From Bacillota bacterium (GTDB lineage Bacteria; Bacillota; Clostridia; Acetivibrionales; DSM-2933), in contig JAEZNF010000213.1 in NCBI GenBank assembly GCA_023441845.1, forward strand, positions 1 through 7,420: DNA of 7,420 nucleotides. The letters are read 5' to 3'. The notes under the pieces were generated by a model, which did not search any database, had not been told where the DNA came from, and saw only the letters and a program-made list of their open reading frames with translations. Positions 1-5,505 of this stretch are shown piece by piece. The translations under genes and the position numbers were made by a program. Position 1 is the stretch's first letter. Each line of letters starts with the position of its first letter.

Positions 1-308
1 ACTACAACCGCGCCACTCTTTGATGTAATCATAAACGATGTATTCGTGTTCCTGTCGCTTGATACTCTTTGTATCAATGTTTTACCCGTATCATTTGTGA
101 ATATTGGCTGTTTCAGATTGCTTGAAATATTATCTGTGGCTGCGGTTGCTTGCGGTTCCTCGCTCGCCTTTGTATCAACCTTTTGTGTTGTACTAACATC
201 TGTATTTTGTGCACCTGTGTCACCCTTTTTTGCCGAACACGCTGTAATTGAGACTGCTAACAAAGCTATTACTGCAATCAACAAGTAGAACCTTATTTCT
301 TTTACCAT
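1..308 (-). CDS. Secreted lipoprotein, 5' part; possibly a metallo-beta-lactamase-fold protein (partial)
   Basis: The gene starts at the ATG at 308 and runs off the left edge, so about 102 N-terminal residues are visible. GGAGG at 316-320 lies 7 bases before the start. Residues 1-23 form a lipoprotein signal peptide: a short charged start (MVKEIR), a hydrophobic core and the lipobox ITAC, with Cys24 as the predicted lipidated residue. A low-complexity Ser/Thr/Ala/Gln linker (about 25-60) follows, as is usual for an extracellular lipoprotein tethered to the membrane. The last visible residues (SFMITSKSGAVV) resemble the first beta strands of UlaG-like metallo-beta-lactamase-fold hydrolases found as clostridial lipoproteins. 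That assignment is an inference, because no HxHxDH motif is inside the window. Secretion is well supported; the enzymatic function is not. Confidence 0.8.
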   Translation of the reverse strand, partial: MVKEIRFYLLIAVIALLAVSITACSAKKGDTGAQNTDVSTTQKVDTKASEEPQATAATDNISSNLKQPIFTNDTGKTLIQRVSSDRNTNTSFMITSKSGAVV

Positions 309-336
309 TTTTCTTCCTCCATCACCCGTTATTTTC

Positions 337-351
337 GTGTTTTTTAAACAC
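337..351. repeat. Short inverted repeat upstream of the lipoprotein gene
   Basis: GTGTTT and AAACAC form a 6-bp inverted repeat with a 3-base T spacer, 29 bases upstream of the lipoprotein start. It could be a small operator or chance in AT-rich DNA. No regulator can be named. Confidence 0.25.
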
Positions 352-382
352 AACAAACCATGCATTCATAATACTTCGCAAA

Positions 383-512
383 TTACCTGAAATAAAGCTC
401 AATTTCTTCGGGAGATAGGTGTATTATTTTCGGGTCCTGAGCCATACAGATTCTTAACTCATCCAATGCTCTTTGTATCAATCGGCTTCACAATAAAGTC
501 AGTCGCATAGTA
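383..512 (-). pseudogene. Fragment of a response-regulator receiver domain, frameshifted
   Basis: Read on the minus strand from 512, this encodes YYATDFIVKPIDTK, which matches the end of a CheY-like receiver domain: the (G/A)A-T/D-D-(F/Y)-(I/L)-x-K-P segment that includes the conserved Lys-Pro. The frame then hits a stop. A one-base shift within the AAAGAGC stretch near 468-474 opens a second frame reading RALDELRICMAQDPK and continuing to a stop at 383-385. It makes a natural continuation of the alpha5 helix and tail. The receiver N-terminus, with the acidic pocket and phospho-acceptor Asp, is absent, and the fragment begins directly beside the hairpin repeat at 515. It is best read as a decayed 3' end of a signalling gene. 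The receiver match is short but characteristic; the exact parent protein is unknown. Confidence 0.6.
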
Positions 513-514
513 CT

Positions 515-559
515 AAAAAGCCTGCAAACTCAACTCTTTATCAATTTGGCAGGCTTTTT
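515..559. terminator. Bidirectional hairpin terminator, repeat copy 1
   Basis: An 11-bp perfect stem pairs 515-525 with 549-559 (AAAAAGCCTGC with GCAGGCTTTTT). A further AAA/TTT pairing follows after one bulged base. Runs of five T follow the stem on either strand, so it can terminate transcription from both sides. It lies 65 bases past the stop of the Uma2-family gene. The hairpin and its flank to about 569 are closely similar to the sequence at 1409-1464 in the same orientation, so this is a repeated element and not just a local terminator. Confidence 0.7.
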
Positions 560-624
560 GGTGTGAACTTTACTATTCTATTATTAAAGAATTTTTTAGA
601 TATATTGAACGCGCGAAGGAATTT

Positions 625-1200
625 TTAGATTGTAGCAAAAACAGGGGCTAAATCGATTATGAGTTCAGGGAATGTCGTCACCTTTACTTTATCTGTTTCA
701 GTATATGACTCCGGCCTTCCGTACCGATTATTTTCCTGCAGGGTAAATATTGAAATAATTTTGCCTTCCGGTTCTGCTATCCAGTATTCCTTCACACCTG
801 CTTTTTCATATTTATTGAATTTCCATATCTTGTCGTTTTTCATAGTAGCAGGTGAGGATATTTCTATTACCAGAGTCGGAGTTCCGTAATATCCTGTCCC
901 TTTCAATCCACTCTTGTCACATATGACTACAATATCAGGTTGTACAACAAAAGTTGTATCTTCATCCTTTTCATTTCCTTCTGGCAACCTTAAATCAAAA
1001 GGAGAAGCAAACACCTGACAGGGTTTTCCTAAAAAATAATTATAAAATTGTGAGAGCAACGCTACTGATATAGCTTGATGCTGCCATGTGGGTGCAGCTT
1101 GCATACATGGTACTCCGTCAATAATTTCCCATCTTTCATTTTCAGGCCAATTTAAGTAATCTGCATAGTTGTACTTTCTATTTTCTTGTGATAACGGCAT
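625..1200 (-). CDS. Uma2-family (DUF820) restriction-endonuclease-fold protein
   Basis: The product is 191 residues from the ATG at 1200, which has an AAGGAG site at 1208-1213 at 7 bases spacing. An ATG 33 bases upstream (1233) is in frame but lacks a comparable site, so the shorter start is preferred. The sequence carries the Uma2 landmarks in order: a Tyr-rich N-terminus with WEIIDG, then QPDIVVICD, GTPTLVIEISSPAT, and KFNKYEKAGVKEYWI. The Asp of QPDIVV and the Glu of VIEISS occupy the PD-(D/E)xK nuclease core positions; the usual hydrophobic/Lys pattern is partly varied. Length is normal for the family (about 180-200). Uma2 proteins occur in many copies in clostridia and cyanobacteria, often near mobile DNA, and their function is not established. 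Here the gene stands alone between two copies of a hairpin repeat. Confidence 0.88.
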   Translation of the reverse strand: MPLSQENRKYNYADYLNWPENERWEIIDGVPCMQAAPTWQHQAISVALLSQFYNYFLGKPCQVFASPFDLRLPEGNEKDEDTTFVVQPDIVVICDKSGLKGTGYYGTPTLVIEISSPATMKNDKIWKFNKYEKAGVKEYWIAEPEGKIISIFTLQENNRYGRPESYTETDKVKVTTFPELIIDLAPVFATI

Positions 1201-1350
1201 AAAATCACTCCTTAATTGTTCTATGCAATGCAATACAATAAACTGTTGAGCTTTTCCAATTCAGAATTATATTTTCCTTACTTTAATAATACCAATAATA
1301 ACGAATAAGTTTTGTTGTAATAGCACGAATATTTTATCACTTTTAGATTG

Positions 1351-1380
1351 TTTATACAATTTTAAATTTATAGTGTACAA
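1351..1380 (-). promoter_or_regulatory. Candidate sigma-A promoter for the Uma2-family gene
   Basis: On the minus strand, a TTGTAC box (1375-1380) is separated by 18 bases from TATAAA (1351-1356). These fit clostridial vegetative -35 and -10 elements. The predicted transcript start would be about 145 bases before the ATG at 1200, leaving a long AT-rich leader in which no riboswitch fold is evident. The assignment rests on consensus matching alone in AT-rich sequence. Confidence 0.35.
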
Positions 1381-1409
1381 TTTGAACAAAAAATATAAGG
1401 AAAGCCGCA

Positions 1410-1452
1410 AAAAGCCTGTAAGTTCAGCCTTTCATCGAATTTACAGACTTTT
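1410..1452. terminator. Hairpin terminator, repeat copy 2
   Basis: A 12-bp stem pairs AAAAGCCTGTAA (1410-1421) with TTACAGACTTTT (1441-1452), including one G-T pair. Three more inner pairs (TTC with GAA) extend it. It is bounded by A/T runs, so it should act as a terminator for the truncated CO dehydrogenase gene, whose stop is 40 bases away. The element from 1409 to about 1464 matches the copy at 515-569 along its length, including the loop and the TGAACT that follows. Compensating stem changes keep the pairing, which suggests the fold is what is maintained. Confidence 0.6.
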
Positions 1453-1492
1453 GGATATGAACTCTATTTGTATTTTGCAAAAAACTTTTATT

Positions 1493-2200
1493 TCAGATCT
1501 GATTTTCCATCAAGTTTCTTACATTTACCAGTAATATTTGTGATAAAAAGGCCTTAAGAGCCAGGGAAGCATAATCGCCGTCAACATTTGTAAGGGGACT
1601 CGCTACGCAGTTTTGTTCTTCATGAACAGTTCCTGCAGGATAGATATTAAGCTTTTTCCATACTTCTTTTCTTTTTTTGGGTGCAAAAGCCTCCACCATA
1701 ATGGTTTTCTCTTCAACACCGATATTCTGCTGCGCTTCCAAAAGATCGGCCAGCTTTATAGCCAGAGAGTTCACATCCCCGCTATTATCAATTCCAACCT
1801 TTTCGCACATCCACCTCGGTTTGTTTTCATCCTTGATTTTAAATGGTGACTTTCCTTCACCGATTGCCTTAAGGGTCCTAAACGCTTCATATGCATGGTG
1901 GCTATAGGTTCCGGCAGCGAGAGTATTCTGAATCAACAGATTTCTCATTGCATTTGCATCCGGCCCAATCCCGCAAACACCTTTGTCAATTCCCTTATCT
2001 ACATTCCACCTGCACGGTCCGTGTGAGCAAAGCTGACAGCTCAGGCCTTCGAGACAGAATTTACAGCGTATTTTCTCTTGCTGGGCATAACGGTCAAAAA
2101 CATTGGTCATTCCGTCTTCCCGTATCTTTTTAAGCATTTCTTCTACAGAGTCGTGATAACTCATACGGCCCTCTGTTTTTTCCAATGTTGTTTCAGCCAT
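1493..2200 (-). pseudogene. cooS: Truncated Ni-Fe carbon monoxide dehydrogenase catalytic subunit (N-terminal third)
   Basis: The ATG at 2200 is preceded by GGAAAGGATG. The 235-residue product begins like a full anaerobic CODH (HDSVEEMLKKIREDGMTNV) and carries IRCKFCLEGLSCQLCSHGPC, followed by VCGIG. Cys55, Cys58, Cys63 and Cys76 fit the [4Fe-4S] B-cluster. Cys46-x2-Cys49 fits the two-cysteine D-cluster motif at the subunit interface. Family similarity runs through HHAYEAFRTLKAIGEG, FAPKKRKEVWKKL and NVDGDYASLALKA (to about residue 217). It then stops abruptly, replaced by an 18-residue unrelated tail. Family members have roughly 620-680 residues. The whole region that supplies the Ni-Fe C-cluster ligands is missing, so CO oxidation is not possible by this protein alone. 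It is most likely a deletion remnant; a conserved N-terminal-only protein is a less likely alternative. No other CODH/acetyl-CoA synthase genes are in the window. Confidence 0.85.
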
Positions 2201-2230
2201 AGTATCATCCTTTCCGACAATTTAAAATCA

Positions 2231-2244
2231 ACACTAAATAGTGT
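2231..2244. promoter_or_regulatory. Small palindrome upstream of the CODH remnant, possible operator
   Basis: ACACTA-AA-TAGTGT is a perfect 6-bp inverted repeat with a 2-base centre, 31 bases upstream of the CODH start codon. The position suits an operator overlapping the promoter or leader. It does not match the Rex or CooA consensus sites I know, so no regulator is proposed. Confidence 0.3.
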
Positions 2245-2279
2245 CCCAAGTTTAGGGGAAATTATTTTATTTGGAAGAG

Positions 2280-2404
2280 AAGATTTTGCGATGTAATTTA
2301 CTTGCACTTTTTTCAGTTATTTAAATCGCGAAAATGATTTTACAAGGACAAATTTAATTTTCACGATAAATAATTAAGGAAATTGAATCGCGATGTAAAA
2401 TCTT
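2280..2404. repeat. 125-bp imperfect palindrome (foldback, MITE-like)
   Basis: The two ends are inverted copies: AAGATTTT at 2280-2287 and AAAATCTT at 2397-2404. With a 5-base gap, GCGATGTAATTTACTT (2288-2303) then aligns with the complement of 2376-2391 at 13 of 16 positions. The inner part pairs again: AGTTATTTAAATCGCGAAAAT (from 2315) against the complement of 2357-2373, allowing a 3-base indel. The unpaired centre is about 20 bases. The arms are diverged and no transposase is nearby. It holds no open reading frame. A decayed miniature inverted-repeat element or a large RNA hairpin are both possible. The target-site duplication is unclear; TTTATTT near both ends is too AT-rich to count. 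Confidence 0.5.
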
Positions 2405-2493
2405 TATTTCGTTCAATATAGATAGAAAATATATACCATCCAATAAGAATATTAACTTCCATGGTTGACGCTTTGCTTTATTATATTTGTGTC

Positions 2494-2522
2494 TTTAAAT
2501 GTAGTTAAATATAGAATATAAT
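2494..2522 (+). promoter_or_regulatory. Candidate promoter for the secreted-protein stub
   Basis: A perfect TATAAT (2517-2522) lies 17 bases after TTTAAA (2494-2499), a weak -35 match. It sits about 95 bases upstream of the ATG at 2616. Consensus fit and position support it, but the region is very AT-rich. Confidence 0.4.
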
Positions 2523-2615
2523 ATTATTGGTTTAACTAGAATATCCTGTATTTATTTAAGATAGTGTAGAAATTAAAAATTCGCTAGACTAGAAGATTTT
2601 GGGGGAGTGTTATTA

Positions 2616-2864
2616 ATGTATAAACTGAATAAGAAACTTTCAGTTCTTTTATTGTGTTGTATAGTATTTGGTTCTATATTTATTCTAAATTTTACTTTCG
2701 GACAAGCTATTGCTGTAGCAGACGGATATAAGATATCAGGGTATATTGACCTTGATTTCAGCTATCCGGATTCCGATTTGAAATCAGGTTTTTTGGTAGA
2801 GTTGCTTGGATATCCATTTAGTTCCCAATCAAATTCAAGTGGATACTTCGAAATAAACAATTGA
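2616..2864 (+). pseudogene. Truncated secreted protein with the start of a carboxypeptidase-regulatory-like (Ig-like) module
   Basis: The start is the ATG at 2616, with GGGGGAG at 2601-2607 eight bases before it; a GTG at 2607 overlaps that site and is rejected. The 82-residue product has a clear Sec signal peptide (MYKLNKK, a hydrophobic stretch to about residue 30, probable cleavage after AVA at 35). The segment that follows, DGYKISGYIDLDFSY and then LKSGFLVELLG...SSGYFEI, resembles a beta-sandwich module that in cellulolytic clostridia sits just before or within dockerin-bearing enzymes. The module is cut after GYFEI: the last codons (Asn-Asn-stop) come from the neighbouring ABC fragment on the other strand. 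The parent was probably a longer extracellular protein. Signal peptide confidence is high; the module family is recognised by pattern only, and the cellulosome link is inference. Confidence 0.6.
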
Positions 2865-2960
2865 AATGAAGTCTCCCTGTGCAACGCTTATCGATATAAT
2901 TTAAAGGATAGTTTTACCATCATTACCAAAATATACGTTTTGAAATTCAATTATTGACAA
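2856..2960 (-). pseudogene. Decayed start of an ABC-transporter ATP-binding subunit
   Basis: On the minus strand, GGAGGTG (2967-2973) precedes a TTG start at 2960. The encoded start SIIEFQNVYFGNDGKTIL, then an in-frame TAA, then IISISVAQGDFISIV, is the typical N-terminus of an ABC ATPase: the first beta strands with the A-loop aromatic Tyr10, up to just before the Walker A GxxGxGKS. The TAA replaces a codon in the middle of a conserved stretch (commonly ILNNIS). The gene then ends exactly where the secreted-protein stub begins, so Walker A and all later motifs are lost. Two independent lesions, a stop and a truncation, make it a pseudogene. The wording resembles YbbL/FetA-type ATPases, but the subfamily is uncertain. 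Confidence 0.65.
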
Positions 2961-3270
2961 AATAAACACCTCCACACAGCAATAGCTTATCCTCTTTTTC
3001 AGCTTTTCGCAATACTATCAGAATGTCATTCAATCCTAAAATACTCGAAAGCTATTTGGAATATTATTCAAACCAAGGACCAAATTATTCCAAAGATATC
3101 CATAACAGTACTTACGATTGCTATAATAAATCTCCACAACCTGAGCGCATTTGAAAAGTCCCACTTTTATTTACCTATCGAGTTCAATAGCTGCTGCAAG
3201 GGTATTATCTTTTGTTATCGGAAAACCAGACTTTTTTTAGCAATTGTAGTAATATGTATATATATAAAGT
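2947..3270 (-). other. Gene-poor stretch with short coding-like remnants upstream of the ABC fragment
   Basis: No intact gene is present. On the minus strand, the frame from about 3042 to a stop at 2947-2949 encodes a short tail (LNDILIVLRKAEKEDKLLLC and on). It overlaps the ABC start by 14 bases, as an upstream operon partner would. Farther upstream, a frame ending near 3069 encodes a hydrophobic stretch (WRFIIAIVSTVMDIFGIIW) like a membrane helix. Another, ending at 3171-3173, reads SGFPITKDNTLAAAIELDR. Each is cut short by stops. They look like scrambled remains of one or more genes, but none can be assigned to a family. Confidence 0.35.
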
Positions 3271-3276
3271 TTTAAC

Positions 3277-4719
3277 GTGGGGGGGTCAATCTTATGGGGC
3301 ACTATTCCATACATTCTAACAGCAATAATTTTTTTACTTATGATTAGTCTGGATATATCAAGAAAAATAAATCTAACCAACAAAGCTTTTATGAGCCTGA
3401 TTTTAATATTTGCACCTCACGTAATTCTAGGCTCATATTTTATATCAAACATACAAAGTTTTATATCTTCCAAATACCTGATAGTTGTTTACATATTATT
3501 TGTTATTTACTTATGGATAAAGCTTAGTATATTGCCTTACTCCAAAAAACAGATAAGCGATTTCAGGGTACAGGTTTTGGTTGGCGGACGAAGGCTTATA
3601 TTATACAGCTTATATTCCGGTATTACACAAATCCCGTTTTATATGCTTATCAACCGGTATCAAAAAAGTCCGATACCTTCCGGTATTTTTATAACAGACA
3701 TTATACTGACGGTTATATTTATCGCTATTTTGTATATGAACGGCATAATCCGGATTTTAGTTACATCCAGGCAGTTAAGCGTCATAAAAAAAGTTTTGAT
3801 TTTAATTTATATGTGGATTCCAATTGTAAATTTATTTTTTATCGTGTATTTAGGCAGCATCACGAAAGCCGAGTTTAAACGCGAGTTTTATAGAATCGTA
3901 AACAGAAACGTGCGGATAGATTCCTCAATATGCAGCACCAAATATCCGCTTTTAATGATACACGGCATAGGTTTTAAGGATTTGAAGCTTTTCAACTATT
4001 GGGGAAGAATTCCCGGTGAGCTTAAACGCCATGGTGCAACCATATTTTACGGTAATCATGAATCCTGGGCCACTATAGAAGATAACGGGGAGTTTTTAAA
4101 GCAAAGAATTCTGGAGATTATTGAAACTACAGGCTGTGAAAAAGTAAATATCATAGCACACTCAAGGGGAGGATTGGACGCACGTTATATGATAAGCATG
4201 CTGGGAATGTCCGGTCATGTCGCATCTCTTACCACTATTTCCACACCGCATAGGGGAACAAAATTAATTGACGTAATATATAAACTTCCAAAACCCCTTT
4301 TTAATTTGGTTGCAAAAGGCTTAACCAAAAATGCCCGATTAATGGGAAATGTAAAAACCGATGTACTTACTTCAAGCCAACAGCTATCAATTAGCTGCTG
4401 CGAAGAATTCAATAAAAAAGTTAAAGATTCTGAAGGCGTCTATTATCAAAGCTATGCTACTGTAATGAACAACATATTCAGTGACTATATTCTCACAATT
4501 CCATATCTCATACTCCGGGTGCTTGAAGGCAAAAATGACGGCCTTGTTTCAATAGAATCTTCAAAATGGGGAGTATTCAAGGGAGTATTGTCAACAAAAC
4601 GCAGCCGCGGCATTTCCCACGGGGATATTATAGACCTCAGGAGAAATGACTACGACGGTTTTGATGCAAGGGAAAAATATGTGGAAATTGTATCGGAGCT
4701 GAAAGTCATGGGGTTTTAA
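3277..4719 (+). CDS. Polytopic membrane protein with C-terminal lipase-type alpha/beta hydrolase domain
   Basis: Up to 480 residues. Residues about 10-193 contain six hydrophobic segments (near 10-26, 39-58, 67-86, 104-122, 137-160 and 170-193). The C-terminal half (about 220-480) is an alpha/beta hydrolase of the bacterial triacylglycerol lipase type: strand and oxyanion loop PLLMIHGIG (224-232), nucleophile elbow AHSRGG with Ser296, STPHRG after it, Asp421 in GKNDGLVS, and His448 in GISHGD. The catalytic set is therefore complete, with Ala in place of the first Gly of GxSxG, as in Bacillus-type lipases. An esterase or lipase acting on lipids at the membrane is likely; substrate and the role of the membrane half are unknown. 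The start is uncertain. GTG 3277 has no ribosome binding site, while the G run (3279-3285) ideally serves an out-of-frame ATG at 3294 that one base deletion would bring into frame. It converges on the SDR gene 51 bases downstream, with no obvious terminator between. Confidence 0.8.
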   Translation: MGGSILWGTIPYILTAIIFLLMISLDISRKINLTNKAFMSLILIFAPHVILGSYFISNIQSFISSKYLIVVYILFVIYLWIKLSILPYSKKQISDFRVQVLVGGRRLILYSLYSGITQIPFYMLINRYQKSPIPSGIFITDIILTVIFIAILYMNGIIRILVTSRQLSVIKKVLILIYMWIPIVNLFFIVYLGSITKAEFKREFYRIVNRNVRIDSSICSTKYPLLMIHGIGFKDLKLFNYWGRIPGELKRHGATIFYGNHESWATIEDNGEFLKQRILEIIETTGCEKVNIIAHSRGGLDARYMISMLGMSGHVASLTTISTPHRGTKLIDVIYKLPKPLFNLVAKGLTKNARLMGNVKTDVLTSSQQLSISCCEEFNKKVKDSEGVYYQSYATVMNNIFSDYILTIPYLILRVLEGKNDGLVSIESSKWGVFKGVLSTKRSRGISHGDIIDLRRNDYDGFDAREKYVEIVSELKVMGF

Positions 4720-4770
4720 AAACCCTAGAAAGTCCATAATGATACTAATACTTCGAACCATAATTTCACA

Positions 4771-5505
4771 TTAAAATTCCGCCTCAGCCTTTGCTACAGC
4801 TTCTTCAAGTGACATTTCCGCAAAACACTGCGCATTAAAACACCTTCCGGACTTTTTGTCATCAACAAACGCTCCAACTACAACACCAGGGATTGCACTT
4901 TCGGGGGCATTAGGAGCACGAGGTCCGCCAAGGTCGGTTCTGCACCACCCCGGATCTACCAGATTTATCATAACATCAGTGCCCTCAAGCCTGGAACCGA
5001 TATCTATTATAATTTTGTCAAGTGCCGCCTTACTTGCAGAATAACCTGCCTGTTCAGGTTCAAAGCGGATACCGCTTGTTGTGTTCAGAATTCTGCCAAA
5101 TCCGCGTTTGATCATTTTAGGTATAAAATGATAACAAATCATTGCGGGAGCAATGGTGTTGACTTTAAAGCTTACAGAATAATCCGATACAGGCGTATTA
5201 AAATAATCACTTCTATAAGCAACCTGAATTCCCGCATTATTAATGACAATATCAATCTGAGTTCCCTTCTTTTCTATTTCCAGAAGCATTGCCTCTACCT
5301 GTTCAAGCTTGTAAAACTCCGCTTCTACTGAGTAAGCCTCAACTCGAAGAACTTCCGCTTCTTTGAGAACCTTTTGCGTACTTGCGGTTTTTCTTGAGTG
5401 AAGAACAAGATTACAGCCATGTTGAGCCAAAAATATAGCGGTGAGATACCCTATTCCGCGACTCGCACCTGTAATAAGCGCCCATCTGCCTTTTATATCA
5501 ATCAT
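4771..5505 (-). CDS. Classical short-chain dehydrogenase/reductase (SDR)
   Basis: The 244-residue product is complete and of normal SDR length. It has the Rossmann cofactor motif TGASRGIG (12-19), NNAG (89-92), structural Asn116 in VNTIAP, a Ser/Thr cluster NTTSG (141-145), and the catalytic pair Tyr155/Lys159 in YSASK. DPGWCRTDLGG (184-194) is the usual PG motif after the active site. Arg16 in the glycine motif and Ser37-Arg38 at the end of beta 2 would favour NADP(H) over NAD(H), which is an inference. The start ATG at 5505 lies inside the end of the upstream gene (8-base overlap, ATGATTGA), with AGGAG at 5513-5517 seven bases before. Translation is therefore probably coupled to that gene. 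It is the last gene of a three-oxidoreductase operon. The substrate cannot be told from sequence. Confidence 0.92.
   Translation of the reverse strand: MIDIKGRWALITGASRGIGYLTAIFLAQHGCNLVLHSRKTASTQKVLKEAEVLRVEAYSVEAEFYKLEQVEAMLLEIEKKGTQIDIVINNAGIQVAYRSDYFNTPVSDYSVSFKVNTIAPAMICYHFIPKMIKRGFGRILNTTSGIRFEPEQAGYSASKAALDKIIIDIGSRLEGTDVMINLVDPGWCRTDLGGPRAPNAPESAIPGVVVGAFVDDKKSGRCFNAQCFAEMSLEEAVAKAEAEF

Noticed and set aside
46..288. Plus-strand open frame of 80 codons
   Set aside because: It is antisense to the lipoprotein gene, which has a ribosome binding site and lipobox; the plus-strand frame has no ribosome binding site or recognisable motif.
1201..1233. Upstream ATG 1233 as start of the Uma2-family gene
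   Set aside because: The ATG at 1200 has an ideal AAGGAG site that lies inside the would-be extension, and the family N-terminus fits the shorter form.
515..1464. Integron-type attC cassette
   Set aside because: The hairpin repeats lack the conserved RYYYAAC/GTTRRRY core sites and no integrase is present.
2231..2260. Insertion-sequence terminal inverted repeat (AGTGTCCCAAGTTT)
   Set aside because: It has a vague likeness to IS ends, but no matching second end and no transposase are visible.
4215..4412. Minus-strand 65-codon frame inside the lipase
   Set aside because: It is antisense to the catalytic region of the lipase, with no start signal or similarity.
4856..5331. Plus-strand open frames inside the SDR gene
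   Set aside because: They are shadows of a strong minus-strand SDR coding frame and lack ribosome binding sites and family motifs.
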